From Dromiciops gliroides (Eukaryota; Chordata; Mammalia; Microbiotheria; Microbiotheriidae), in assembly GCF_019393635.1 (NCBI RefSeq), contig NC_057861.1:664519232-664583231 (forward strand): a DNA stretch of 64,000 bases, in the 5' to 3' direction. A program made the position numbers and the translations under genes. Under the pieces are notes generated by a model. It ran no database searches and was not told the origin of the DNA. It saw nothing but the letters and a program-made list of their open reading frames with translations. Numbering within the stretch: the stretch's first letter is position 1; each line of letters begins with the position of its first letter. Of this stretch, positions 1 to 11,859 are shown piece by piece.

Positions 1-115
1 TAACCGAGTTCAAATCCGACCTCAGACACTTAACACTTACTAGCTGTGTGACCCTGGGCAAGTCACTTAACCCCAATTGTCTCACCAAAAAAAAAAAAAA
101 AATTAAAAAAAAAAG
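1..115 (+). mobile_element. tRNA-type SINE (WSINE-like), cut by window edge
   Basis: The 3' two-thirds of the common SINE: the B-box-like GTTCAAATCC, the MIR-like middle CTAGCTGTGTGACCCTGGGC and an A-rich tail from about base 87. The head lies outside the window. An L1-type A-rich tail implies mobilisation by L1. Confidence 0.9.
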
Positions 116-182
116 CCAATGTTCTTATCTTCCAGGAGCCTACCGTAGGTATTTCTAAATATAAGGAAGTGTATTCTAAAAG

Positions 183-623
183 CCAAATGAATTCTGGGAC
201 AATTTGTACTAGAGGAGCTCAGAGGATGGACAGACCACTATATACTGTATGAGGATTGGTTGAAGGAACTGAGAATCCTTAATGTAAAGAAGAGAAGACT
301 GAAGGGGGAAATGGTAGCTTTCTTTAGGTTCTTGAAAGGCTGCTGTGTGAAGAAGGGATTTGACTTAACTCTGTTTACCATAGGGAAGAACTAGGAGCAA
401 GGAAATTTAAGTTTGGTGCAAGGAAAAACTTCCTCTTCTGTTACATTTAAGGGTATCTAAAAGCAGAATGGGATGCCTTGGGAAATGGTGGGATTTTCTT
501 CACTGGAGATATTCATATAAAGGTTGGATGACAACTTATCAGGTATGTTTGAGAGGGAATTCTTGTCCAGGAATGTGTTTTATTAGATGACCTCTGAGAT
601 CCCATTTGACTGTTGAAAATATT
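183..623 (+). mobile_element. CR1/L3-type LINE 3' end
   Basis: Contains the ordered landmarks of this LINE tail: GAGGATTGGTTGAAGGAACT, AAGAGAAGACT, GAACTAGGAGCA, AGGAAAAACTTCCT, a diverged AAAAGCAGAATGGG and a terminal GATGACCTCTGAGATCCCAT. It is heavily decayed. I recognise the same tail near 20.2 kb and 46.8 kb in this window. An alternative family name (L3 versus another CR1) cannot be excluded. Confidence 0.7.
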
Positions 624-948
624 TGATGTGACTTTGGGATGTAGTGATCAGCAAGTTCTTCTAGGAAGAGCTAAATGTTGAATTAGACCTTGAAGACTAG
701 GTCAGATACTGTCCGTAGAAATTCACTTAGTAAACATTTCTTTAATCAAATACACAGAGATTGGTCAATTACAGTGGATAAGGATTATAGGCAGGTCCAA
801 TGGCATAAGCATAATGCACTAAAGCAGCAAAATATAATAAGTTGTATTTAGGATATGGTGGGCAAGCCTAAGTAGAGTAAAAGTTTGTGTATGGGGGTAG
901 GAGATAAGTCTAGAAAAGTACATTAAGGCTCATAAGCTATTTATTTAT

Positions 949-1116
949 CTATATTTTTAACCTTTTTTTTTCAGGGCAATAGGGGTTAAGTGACTTGCCC
1001 AGGGTCACACAGCTAGTAAGTGTTAAGTGTCTGAGGCTGGATTTGAACTCAGGTACTCCTGAATCCAGGACCGATGCTTTATCCACTGTGCCACCTAGCT
1101 GTCCCCTATATTTTTA
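949..1116 (-). mobile_element. tRNA-type SINE with 11 bp TSD
   Basis: Reverse-complement SINE at about 960-1105, with its A-tail as a T-run at 961-970. It is flanked by the direct repeat CTATATTTTTA at 949-959 and 1106-1116. Intact A- and B-box-like segments show it is a relatively young copy. Confidence 0.9.
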
Positions 1117-1257
1117 CTTTGACTTTAATTTTAAAAATCTTTTCTAATTAATTTTTGACCAAGGGATCATGGTTAGAAAATTAATCTGAAAGTCACCTAG
1201 AGAAAAGAAGGGATGGAGGAGAGGCTTTGAGAAGGGAGACCAATTGAGAGGCTATTT

Positions 1258-1440
1258 CAAAGTTCTATAGTAGGGGCAGCTGGATGGCGCAGTGGTTAAA
1301 GCGCTGGCCCTGGATTCAGGAGTACCTGAGTTCAAATCCGGCCTCAGACACTTGACACTTACTAGCTGTGTGACCCTGGACAAGTCATTTAACCCCCATT
1401 GCCCCGCAAAAAAACAAAACAAAACAAAGTTCTATAGTAG
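1258..1440 (+). mobile_element. tRNA-type SINE with perfect 16 bp TSD
   Basis: The SINE body is 1274-1424, with a (CAAAA)n-like tail. The 16 bp duplication CAAAGTTCTATAGTAG is identical at 1258-1273 and 1425-1440. Perfect TSDs mark a recent L1-type insertion. Confidence 0.95.
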
Positions 1441-2408
1441 ACATGAGATAATACAAATGAATTGAAATGTTACAATAAAATTGTATTGTGTTTCTTATTA
1501 CTTTATTAAGTACTTCTTTATTAATCCTGTTGTTTCACATGATTCAAAGAAGTATGTTAGTATCCAAAATATTGCCAATACAAAATGTCCTGACTCAGAG
1601 ATTCTCAACTTAAAAGGAGCTTTCCTTGTGTATTCAAAAAAAAAAAAAAAAACCAAGATTTCCCTCTCTACCATCCCTGTTAGCTAATTGTCCATCCTCT
1701 GTTTGAAGATGGTGAGCTCACTACTCCTTGAGGTATCCTATTCCAAATTTGGAAAGCTCTTATTATAAATATGTCCTCCTTATATTAGGATGAAATCTAC
1801 TTCTCTGTGACTGCAATATATTGTTCTTATTCTGCTTTTGGGGGTCAGTGAGAACAAGTCAAATTTGGCTTCTACATCATAATGTTCCATGAATTTTATA
1901 AGACAGCCATTATGTCCCTTCTAAATTTCCCCTACTCCAAGCTTAAAATTTCCAGTTTCCTTAAGCAATCCTCACATGACACAATCTGTAGGCTTATCAT
2001 TCTAGAATCCCTGTTCTGGACATACTCGTTTATCACTGCTCTTTTGAAAGTATGCCATCTAAAACTAAACATGCAAAAATATGGTTTGACCAGGACACAG
2101 TACAGTAGGAATATCTCCTGACTTATTCTGCACACTATGGCTTCATGAAAGCAATTGAGATTGCTGCTCATTTTGTAAATACTTAGATATGTCAGATGAA
2201 GAAGAATCAGGAGTTAAAGATGACACTAAAGTTATAAACCTGAGTGATGGGAAGGATGGTAGTGTTCTTAACAAGAATAAATTTTGGAAGAAGAGTATAT
2301 CTTGGGGAAAGATAATGGGATCTTATGTTGAGTTTGAAATAATTGCAGTAATCCATTCTTAAATGCCTAATAGGAAGTTTTTGATAGGAAACTAGAGTTG
2401 TATAAAGA
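1441..2408. other. Unclassified intergenic stretch
   Basis: AT-rich, with a 17 bp A-run at about 1636-1652. The short open frames here lack recognisable domains and are scattered on both strands. Bases 1690-2100 may be decayed antisense repeat, but I cannot assign it. Confidence 0.5.
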
Positions 2409-2754
2409 ATATAGTGTTTGAGGGGCAGCTAGATGGCGCAGTGGATAAAGCACCGGGCCTGGATTCAGGAGTACCTGAGTTCAAATCCAGCCTCAGACAC
2501 TTGACACTTACTAGCTGTGTGACCCTTGGCAAGTCACTTAACCCTCATTGCCCTGCCCCCCCCATATAGATAGATATAGATATAGATATAGATATAGATA
2601 TAGATATAGATATAGATATAGATATAGATATAGATATAGATATAGATATAGATATAGATATAGATATAGATATAGATATAGATATAGATATAGATATAGA
2701 TATAGATATAGATATAGATATAGATATAGATATAGATATAGATATAGTGATTGA
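2409..2754 (+). mobile_element. tRNA-type SINE with expanded microsatellite tail
   Basis: The SINE head starts at 2422 and its body ends near 2565 in a C-run. A (GATATA)n array follows directly. The flanking duplication is ATATAGTGTTTGA at 2409-2421 and ATATAGTGATTGA at 2742-2754 (12 of 13 identical). The microsatellite therefore lies inside the insertion and represents its 3' tail. Confidence 0.88.
2568..2747. repeat. (GATATA)n hexanucleotide array, about 30 units
   Basis: About 178 bp of nearly uninterrupted GATATA. It gives spurious open frames of alternating Arg-Tyr on plus and Ile-Tyr on minus. The low number of interruptions suggests recent expansion, so the length is likely polymorphic. 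Confidence 0.97.
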
Positions 2755-4414
2755 TATATAAATTAGCTGAGAGTCTGGCCTTTACATGATGACTGAATCC
2801 AGGGAAGTTGATGAGGTAACCAAGTGAGACCGTACAGAGAGAAAAGAAGACCAAAGAGAAAGTCTTGTCATATACATGCAGTTAGTGGGCTGCAGCTTAC
2901 TTACACTTAATATGGCTCTCCCTTGCATTGCATAACTGGGAATTTTAATTCTTCAGACCTTATGACATCCAGTGACTCAGAGCCATATAACATCATCAAA
3001 AAATGTATTAATGTTAAAAATCTGAGTTTTCATTTCAAGGAGAGTCTTGAGACCACTGAAAGAGCTAAGCAATTTTCCAAGTTCAACACATCTCACGTTC
3101 TTCTTTCTTTCAAATTCTAGGCTAAGCTTATTGTTGATATTAATTATGCTCTGATAGACAAGTTCAATGAACCATTTATCAAGTGGCAAATGACAGTGCA
3201 GGCAATAAACATTGACAGTAGGCATTCTTCAATTCCTTTGCATTGCTGTTTGGCTTGTTAAGCCAAACTCTTTTGACTGACTGTGAATCTCACCTAAGAG
3301 GCTCTGCAATGATCTGGGGCTTGGTAAAGTTCATCACATTGTCAACTTCAAATAAAAGTATCTGGAGAACCCTATTATCTAAAGGGAATTAACTTTTTTT
3401 TCATTTGGTCTCTTCCCTGAACACCCTCCAAGCCAGCTGCAAACATATCTCTGTTTTGTCTCTCCTTTAAATATTAATTGACAATGGCTTTTGTTGTGTC
3501 TATTAGTAAATAATCTTGTGTCCTCTTAACATATCAGGGGATATAAGATGCCTTATTTGAAGAAAATCTTAAACATATCTTTGTTTGAAAAAAGCACCTG
3601 TCTTTATCATTAATATTCATCACCAGTCAGCTCATTTGGGGTTTTACACTCCTGACATAATTCTTACAGGAAGGTCATACTTTTTTAGGTGAATCCTCAG
3701 GTACTGCTCCTTGCTTCCACCTTCTACACAAAACCTTTAAAAATCTGTGTGAGTATAATATTTTGAAATTGTTATCATGTATAACTTCAGAATTTCTTGA
3801 GAGCTTCCCATCCTGTGGGAGCTAACCTCTCTTCTCAAATATTGAAATATGGAACCTTGGATCTTTTCTCTGAACCCTTTAGAATTTGATCTCCCTGAAT
3901 TTAAGATGGAGATCAGACTCTGCCTAGCTTTTTTCTCATAAGCCCTGTAATAGAATGGCCTCTTGATCCCAAAGTTCTTGACATGTCTACTTCCATAGAC
4001 AGCTTCTCGTTGTTTAGAATCAGGGCCAGAGAAGCAGTGTATAGTGCCACTTCCTCCATATTCTGAAGGATGAAATTATGATTACAACTAGCCAAGAAAC
4101 TATCAGCTGCTATGTTTTTGGCAGAGAGAGCTCCGGCAGATGTCCAGATAGCTGACGTCCCCCATCACTACAATGTCATGTTTCTATGCCAGGTTTATGA
4201 TGTTTTCCAAAATCCTCATCTAATTCCTTCAGTGGTCTATAATATACCACCAAAATAATAGTGTTTCTCCCCTCTCCATTGATTTTTATCCAAATGCTCC
4301 TCATAATTTTTCCTCTTCTATTCATGGATTTCTTCAAATAGATACATATATGATGAAGATAGAAAAATAGAGATACCTACAGATAAATATATTAAAGTAG
4401 ATAGAGACACATAC
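2755..4414. other. Unclassified intergenic stretch
   Basis: I see no gene. The open frames here (65-82 aa) overlap on opposite strands and show no recognisable domain. Bases 4320-4420 are a loose GATA/ATAC-rich tract that leads into the antisense L1 tail. Confidence 0.5.
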
Positions 4415-4830
4415 ATGTGAGGGGAAAAAAGCACTACTCCCTCTGCTTTGACCTCTTCTGGGTTTTTTTAATTAATTGTCTCCCTTTCACCTTCCCCACC
4501 CCACTGGGAAAAATCCTTGTAACAAATATTCATAGTCAAGCAAAACCAATTCCCACACTAGCTCTATTCAAAAAGGTGGTTCATTCTGCATCTTGGTCTA
4601 TCACCTCACTGTGATGAGGTAGGCAATTTTGTTCATTATTGGTCATCTAGGATAATGATTAATCTTTGTGTTGATCAGAGTACTTAAGTCTTTTAAAATT
4701 CTTTGACTTTATAGTGTTGTTATAATATAAATTGGTCACCTTATTCCATTCAGTTCTTTCTGTATAAATCCGTGTCATTCCACATTTTTCTGAAACTGTC
4801 TCTTCTGCTTCTTTTGAAAAAGGTATAACT
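4415..4830 (-). mobile_element. L1 3' end, antisense, old
   Basis: Matches the reverse complement of the marsupial L1 3' UTR seen in several copies here. Landmarks are CAAGCAAAACCAATTCCCAC, CATCTTGGTCTATCACCTC, GGTCATCTAGGATAATG and the GATCAGAGT...TTAAGTCTTT segment. It is diverged and lacks clear TSDs. Confidence 0.6.
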
Positions 4831-7486
4831 TGCCAGTGTTGTATTCTAGTCACAAGCCCCATTACCTTATTTCTCAATAACAATTCTAAGGTCAAATTGC
4901 CAAATCTGTTAGTATCACTAGTTCATCCTAGTTATATCCCATGCATTTTCCAGATGCATATAGACATCTGAAGCCCTGGGCTTTCTTGCTGGTTCTTTTC
5001 TTAGATATTGTCTCTGAATTACTGATCCTGTCTTCTGCTTTTATTCTTTCTATATTTTGTTTGCTATTTTATATGATACCAGTATTTCCAAATTGATTAG
5101 ATTTGCAAGACTTCAGATGAAAAAAAAATGTTTTAATGGACATTGTTACTTTATTCCATCCCTAGCCAAGAGATATTTTAAACCATGATCCAAATCCTGT
5201 CCTCATTCTTCTTAATCAGCCCTTCATTTCACAAATATGCCTTTCTCCTCTGAATCCTTTGCCTTCAATAAGCTGCAGTAGTGAAAACATCACCTGTATC
5301 CCTATAATTTTCAGAGATTTTTTTTAACAGGACTTCATTATCCTTTATAATGATAGCTCCCTTCTTCTGGTCTCATTTATCCTTGCATGATCACCAAAAA
5401 AGAAAAGCATTCATCAGTTATAACAAGTCTCAGGAGACTGTCATATCTTGGATATATGTTACAGGAAGAGAGTAGATTTCTTTTTTGTTTATGTCAGGGC
5501 AATAAATAGCAGTCTTACTACTCCTCATTAGTAAATTATCAGTCTCCCTTGTTTGCCTCTTTTTCTTCTGAGGATTATGGAACAAACTATTATCTGCTTT
5601 GTGGATCAGCATCATCATTCCTTGAAGCACAAAACTGTGTATTTGTGAGGGGAGCAAGCACTTTCTTTGGAATATAATAGATGTTTGATGACTTGTTGAA
5701 TTTCTCCAAAGATAATTGACCTCCTATCTATAGGAATACCTTTATTCCTCTTACAAAATTCCAAATATCTAATGGTCCACCTTCCCTTTTTGCTCTGTAT
5801 CACATTTTTCTACTTCCAACTTCCTGATACAGGAGGAAATCCTTCTCTGCCTCCTTTCATATTTTTCCTTCTTGGTTTTCTCCTTCCTATTCCTTTATAA
5901 CCTGTAGTCAAAAAAAGAGCACTCCAAGTACTTTCCATATATTTTTCTTGGATAAGGACCAATTTTCCCTTCATACATGCATAGGAGTCTTTTTGTACTG
6001 ACAAAAACAAACATAGCACACTTTCTTCAGGTCACAACAAAATTTCCTTTACTTTCCCTACTTTCTTGAAGTAAGAACTATATACCTTTGTCTTCTTGTT
6101 AGTAGCATTCTTAGTTAACCCTTGTAGCTAAGTTCTAAAGCAAAGAGATTACTTGTAAGATAGGAGATATGAATCTAAAGATATCTGTGTACTTCATTTC
6201 ACTTTGCTCCTGCTCTTCAGACATCTCTATCTATTTCTCAGGGTACTAGACAATCTGTTCTTGAGGGTAAGGGTGAGATGGTGGAGGGAATATACTTAGT
6301 AAATGGTAACATAAAAGACAAGAACAAAAGACTGATGATTTTCTATAAAATCCAAATATCTAATTACCTAAAAATATTCAAATACTTCTTTTTACCCTGC
6401 CACTGATTTCCAGTGTTATCTCCTTAATTCCCAAACTCTAGATTCTTTGTCTCCACTACAGTTGGAAGGAGGAGGACAAGGTATGATGAAATTATTTAGC
6501 GGACGAAAGCACAAAAGACATGAGACATAGAATGAAATCCAGTTATCTAAAGAGATATAGACACCTCATTTTACCTTGCTACTGATCTCCACAGGTGTTT
6601 GTTTCTATTTACTTGGATATTAGGCTCTCTGTTAACTTGCATAGTTGATTTTTTTTTGAAACCAACATATAACTTTACCTTTACCACTACTGATAGAGTT
6701 AAAAGTTGTCTGCCTTGGTCTGTACTGCTTCAACTAAGCAAGGTGCCCAGGGTAGAACATAAACATTTCAGGAAGCTTTTATACTTGCCAGTTGCTTAAC
6801 AAGCATCTATTACATGAAGATTGTATTATTATCTAGTTGGCAATTCCTGGTGCATAGTGATTTTGAACCAGAGGAATTCCATTGTTCATGGTGACCATTT
6901 TCATATTTTTTGAAAGACTATGCTTTTTAATCATAGACTCAATTTTCTGCTTCTCCCTTATAAATATAATAAAAAACTGTTCCTAATATAATTCCCTGTG
7001 GGTCACAACTGTTCTTTGTTCTGAGCCATAGTCCTATGAAATTTCCCAGATGTCATTATTTCATTTCTTTTATTCAGTCCACTGTAAGAGCCTGCCAAGA
7101 TGTTTTCAAATCCTGACTGCTATCCAATTCTTCCTATCTTTGTAAATGAAAATTTCATCAGCATAACATGTGCCTTTATCTAAGTCCAAAACTTTTCCTC
7201 TAATAATAGCAAAATATTACAGGTGTTTGACTAGCAATTTTAACCTATCGGAAGTCAATTACTGTAAGTTAGGATATGTTGCCTCTGCTTTTCTCACTTC
7301 CAAATACCTTTCTGTCCCATCCCTATCTTCCATCCCATTATCTAGCCCCAAGCCATGCATAACAATGCCAATTCTGCCCATCCCCTAAACAAAAATTATA
7401 GACAGTAGCTTTTTTAAAAGAAAGGAAATCTACTAAAAGTAGAGAAAAGAGAAAGTACTGCTTTTCTTTCTAGAAAGAACATGAGA
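4831..7486. other. Unclassified intergenic stretch
   Basis: Apart from the degenerate tandem block at about 6160-6625, I recognise no gene, RNA or repeat family. Several pyrimidine-rich segments give short antisense open frames with no domain content. Confidence 0.5.
6160..6625. repeat. Degenerate tandem repeat, about 2.5 units of 180-190 bp
   Basis: A similar phrase recurs at 6192 (CTTCATTTCACTTTGCTCCT), 6385 (CTTCTTTTTACCCTGCCACT) and 6564 (CCTCATTTTACCTTGCTACT), spaced 193 and 179 bp. Each is preceded by an AATC(C/T)AA-like, ATCTAA-containing phrase. AATCCAAATATCTAA at about 6350 pairs with AATCCAGTTATCTAA at about 6536. ACATAAAAGACAAGA and ACAAAAGACATGAGA also recur in register. Confidence 0.5.
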
Positions 7487-7785
7487 GCTGACATCTTTAT
7501 AGTACTTATATACATTATTTCATTTGATTATCAAAACAACCTCATGAATAAGCTACTTTTTTTCATTAAAGCTGTGAATCCATTTATATGGGGAAATCAG
7601 AGGAAAATTCCAATACCAATAAAGATTGGTACCTTCTGTACAACATATACTCAGAGTTGCCTTCAGCACTGAGAGTCTAAGTGACTTATCCAGGTACACA
7701 CAGTCAGCATATGTTAGCAGTGGGACTCAAACTCAAGTCTTCCTGACTTAGAGGCTGGAATTTTATCCTCTATGCCATGCTGCCT
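7487..7785 (-). mobile_element. MIR-type SINE, antisense, decayed
   Basis: Antisense MIR landmarks: TTATTTCATTTGATTATCA near the start, then GTGACTTATCCAGG, a CACAGTCAGCA segment, GGGACTCAAACTCAAGTCTT and a TATGCCATGCTGCCT end. A stretch of about 80 bp in the middle does not match. Confidence 0.65.
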
Positions 7786-8329
7786 TTTGAATTAGATACT
7801 AACAGGTATTATTTTTTCTGATTCTACAGATAAAGAAACAGATTCAGGTGAAACGACTTACCCATTTGAAATATAGCTAGTAACTGTTGGTTATGGCAGC
7901 AGTGTCCCTGTTCCTTCCTCCCCCCCAAAAAAAAAAATTTGATTCTCAATAATTCATATCATCTGCACTGTTTCCCTTCCCCCTGATCCAACAGGGTCTT
8001 GGAAAACCCATTCTAGATCATAGTTCAGTGAGTTCTATGGAAGGATTCCATAGAATAGCAGTTATATTATTTAGAAAATGTACTGAAACAGGAATTAGAA
8101 GATTTGAGTTCTGGCCCTAGATGTACCACTTGTTAACCATGTGATTAATGGATAAATCATTTTACCTCATCTACTCAATAATAAGTAGATCCTTGATCTG
8201 TGGGCCTGTCCTCTTAAATTTGCCATCTAATTAGGGAATATTATACAAAGGCAGGTAACTCAAATACATAGCACTGTTTAGGTACCTTTGAGAAAAAGAA
8301 AGTGCCACATGTGTTATGGTAAAAGGGGG

Positions 8330-9300
8330 TAATGAGAAGGGGATCATTACCATTTGAGAGGATCAGGTAAGGCTTCAGGGAAAAGGTGAGCTTAGTATAG
8401 CATGTTAAGGTATAGTACAAATGTAATAGGTAAAGAGGGATTAGGGGAGTATTCTGGGCATGTAAAAAACAGCACAAGCAAAGGGAGTGAGGTAACACAG
8501 TGGGTAAAGCACTGGGCCTCAAATCACAAAGCCTTGAGTTCAAATTCAGCCTCAGACACACACAAGCTTGTCTAGGCAAATCACTTAACCTCCCTTTGCT
8601 CCAGTTTCCTCAGCTGTAAAATTAAAGTGTTAACTATTTCTCAGTGTTCTTGTGAAGATAAAAAAGGGTAAAATTTGTAGAGTTCTTTGCAATTCTTGAA
8701 AGGCTATTTAAGTACAAGGTATTATTGTTACCATTATTATTAGAACCAAGAAGAAAAAACTAAATATGTACAGGGCACCTAGAGCATTCTAATTTGTCTA
8801 CAGGGAGTGGAGTAAAATGAGAGACGGCTGAAAAGATGGACTGCTTTAGGCTTTTAGGATTTCCTGCTTAGGAAGGCCTTGAATGCCAGGCAGCAGACTG
8901 TGAACTTCATTCACCAGTCAGTATTGAGCCCCTGAAAGACTTTGGAGTGAAATGGATAGTTCTGTGAATAAGAAAAATATTCTACTGGTGGTAAAAGGAT
9001 GGGTTAAAATGAATGGATTGAAGATGGATTGCCTTGTTAAGCCTTTCGCTAAAAGGGTGATAATGACATATGTACTAATGGTGTGTTGAAGGAGGGGGAA
9101 ATAAAGAAAGAGGAATAGATTTGATGAATGTTGCAGAGGTAGAAACAAAAGGATTAATAAATAGATGTGAAATGTTAAGTTAAAAGAAGAGTCAAAACTG
9201 ATCCCTGGGTTATGAATATGGGAATACAATAAGAAAGAGTAAGTTTAGGAGAAAAGAAAATAAGCCCAATTTAGAACATGTTGAATTTGAGGTGCCAGGG
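8330..9300 (+). mobile_element. Ancient composite dispersed repeat (family not named)
   Basis: Contains phrases of a long old repeat that recurs across the window: AAGGCTTCAGGGAAAAGGTG, GCAGCACAAGCAAAG-like, GGAAGGCCTTGAATGCCAGG, then CTGATCCCTGGGTTATGAA and AACATGTTGAATTTGAGGTG. A MIR-type SINE interrupts it at 8480-8740. I recognise the consensus as a widespread mammalian repeat but cannot name its class with confidence. Confidence 0.5.
8480..8740 (+). mobile_element. MIR-type SINE
   Basis: Head GAGGTAACACAGTGGGTAAAG, B-box-like GAGTTCAAATTCAG, core CAAATCACTTAACCTCC and CAGTTTCCTCAGCTGTAAAA, then a MIR-like tail ending in ATTATTGTTACCATTATTATT-type sequence. It is nested in the ancient composite repeat. 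Confidence 0.75.
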
Positions 9301-9404
9301 GAAATCCATAAACCTCAGTTTCTTCATCTCTAATACAATATATAATATAAATTTAAATGGGAAAATTACAATGTGTCAAAGGAATTTGGAAAAAAAGTAG
9401 AGAC

Positions 9405-9605
9405 CATTTGTGGTTAGGGATCATGGAAGAGATAACATTTGAACAGGATCTTGAAAGATAGATATGTTGAGAGACTGGGTTAAAAGAGGGAGGCCGTTCG
9501 TGGCAAAAGAATGAAGTAACATGAGTAAAAGTCCAGAGGCAGGATAGTATGGACCATGTCCAGGGAGTCCAGTTTGACTAGAGCACTGGGTAGACAGAGA
9601 GGAAT
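9405..9605 (+). mobile_element. Ancient composite dispersed repeat, 5' part
   Basis: ATTTGAACAGGATCTTGAAAG, a CATGAGTAAAAGTCCAGAGG segment and CCAGTTTGACTAGAGCA match the middle of the same repeat family seen at 12.6 kb and 36.5 kb. Confidence 0.5.
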
Positions 9606-10616
9606 GAACTGGGGGCTACAAGACTTTATTGTTATATAAGGTCCAAATCAAGGAGGGCCACTTCTCTGGAGGCTCTGATTTCAGTCATTTTAATGCAGCT
9701 CCTGACTTTAACTACCTGCCAGAGGACAGTCTTATATCTGTCATTCCAAAGCATTATCACCCGACTCTTCAACAACTTAAGCAATTTTCATTCAATTAAC
9801 TTTTAGGACAAGTTTAAGAAATGGAAAGTGTGCCCTTGGCCCTTGAGTTCAAAGTCCATATTGGCAAGAAAGTCATTTTGCACATTTTCTACATAAGGCC
9901 ATCTTACAAAAAGTACGTTATATGATATCAGATCGCCCTGACTCTGCAAAACCACCCATTCCTTAAACTCAGGAGGTATGTTTCTCCCATAGGCATATCC
10001 ACCTTATGCTCTTTAATAGTATTAAAATTTCTCCAATGCTGAATGTATTCAACATGCTGCAACATCAAATAAATGATAGACCATCCTTGTTAGCAAGGTT
10101 TGGGTTGCCAGGATTACATTGATATATTAGGCTTTGGATTTTAATGGCTCTTAAAGTTGCACTATATGAGTCAGAAATGAATTTATGTCTAAAGGAAGTA
10201 GATATAAGTTGTTTTAAGTTTGTAACAACAGCATAGGAGGGAACTGAGCATTTCCTGTGCCCCCATTTCAGCTCACTCAAACATGACCCATAAAACTCTT
10301 CATCTCCATGCTCTCATCCATCCTGCTCTCCTGTTCCTCCATTGCCTTTGAAAACCCCCTAGTAAAATGGACACTTTTTCATTACCACTCTCTCTGCATT
10401 TATTCTCAAATAAAGGCATTTGGAGTGGTTTATGGATGAGAATCATTAGGTGTTAGATCCCCTGAATATTCCATATTACTCCCCACCCATTTGTTTCCTG
10501 CTGATTTAGATAATATCCCTCAGGAAGTTGAAGAATTGACATTACTGAGACACTCCTGAGAGATGTTCAAATAATTCCCAAGAAAAACATTAGGACAATC
10601 TCAGAAGAACCAGGTT
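9606..10616. other. Unclassified intergenic stretch
   Basis: No recognisable gene or repeat. The block 9610-10050 is moderately complex sequence without tandem structure. Confidence 0.5.
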
Positions 10617-11745
10617 AAGAATAAAAGGGACAATGCAGAAAGCTGGGAAACAATTTTATGGCCAGTACTTCTGATAAAGGCCTCATTTCTAAAATATATC
10701 AGGAACTAAATCAAATTTATAAGAATCCAAGTCATTCCCTAATTGAGAAATGGTCAAAGGATATGAACAGGTAGTTTTCTGATGAAGAAATCAAAGCTAT
10801 CTAGTCCCATATGAAAAAATGCTCTAAATCACTATTGATTAGAGAGATGCAAATTAAAACAACTCTGAGGTACCACCTGACACCTATCAGATTGGCTAAT
10901 ATGACAAAAAAAGGAAAATAATAAATGTTGGAGAAGCTGTGGGAAAATTGGAACACTAATGCATTGTTGGTGGAGCTGTGAACTGATCCAACCATTCTGG
11001 AGAACAATTTGGAATTATGCCCAAAGCGCTATAAAGCTGTGCATACCCTTTGACCCAGCAATATCACTTTTGGGTCTTTTTCCCAAGGAGATCATAAAAA
11101 AGGGAAAAGGACCCACACATACAAAAATATTTATAGCTGCTCTTTTTGTGGTGGCAAGGAACTGGAAATTGAGGGGTTGCCCATCAATTGGGGAATGGCT
11201 GAACAAGTTGTGATATATGAATGTAATGGAATTCTATTGTGCTGTAAGAAACAATGAGCAGGAGGAGTTCAGAGAAACCTGGAAGGACCTGCATGAACTG
11301 ATGATGAGTGAGATGAGTAGAACCAGAAGAACATTATACACAATATCATCCACATTATGTGTTGATCAACTGTGATAGACTAGATACTTCTCACCAATCC
11401 AATGGTACAAGAAAGTTCCAAAGGACTCTTGATGAAAAAGGCTCTCCAAATCCAGGGGAAAAAAGGAACTGTGGAATATGGATGCTGATTGGACCATACT
11501 ATTTCTTTTGTTTTTGGTGTTCTTTTTTTGAGGTTTTTCCTTTTTGCTCTGATTCTTCTCTTATAACATGACTAATGCAGAAATATGTTTAATGTTATTA
11601 TATATATATATATATATATAACCCATATCAGATTACCTGCTGTCTAGGGGAGGGGAGAGGCAGGGAGAAAAATTTTAAATTGGAAATCTTATCTAAACAA
11701 ATGTTGAAAACTAAAATAAACAAATAAAAAGAATAAAAGGGACAA
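10617..11745 (+). mobile_element. L1 LINE, 5'-truncated, 17 bp TSD
   Basis: The insertion at 10634-11728 is bounded by the perfect duplication AAGAATAAAAGGGACAA (10617-10633 and 11729-11745). It holds the end of ORF2, a 3' UTR with a (TA)n run at about 11598-11620, and an A-rich end. Truncation to about 1.1 kb is typical of target-primed reverse transcription. It appears dead as a source but records a fairly recent insertion. Confidence 0.95.
10640..11375 (+). pseudogene. L1 ORF2 C-terminal remnant
   Basis: The reading frame from 10959 encodes the C-terminal Cys-rich segment of L1 ORF2p. It shows C-x3-C-x7-H-x4-C (CWRSCGKIGTLMHCWWSC), then IPFDPAISLLG, HTKIFIAALF and CPSIGEWLNKL. A TGA at 11211-11213 replaces the expected Trp codon, after which the same frame continues (YMNVMEFYCAVRNNE) to the natural stop at 11373-11375. 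Upstream of 10959 the frame is broken by several stops. The endonuclease and reverse transcriptase domains are missing because of 5' truncation. Confidence 0.92.
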
Positions 11746-11859
11746 AAATCATTGAACAGGACAAAGTCTGGGAATCTGGGTGGTCCAGTAGTCAGCTTTT
11801 TAAATTCAAAGCAGATATTGGGTCAGGGGTACAGGGAATCAGGCAAGGCTTGTGAGATG

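Noticed and set aside
1258..1440. tRNA gene, because of A- and B-box-like motifs
   Set aside because: The sequence continues into a MIR-like core and A-tail, has TSDs and cannot fold as a tRNA. It is a SINE.
2534..2854. Open frames of Ile-Tyr (minus) and Arg-Tyr (plus) repeats
   Set aside because: They are direct translations of the (GATATA)n microsatellite.
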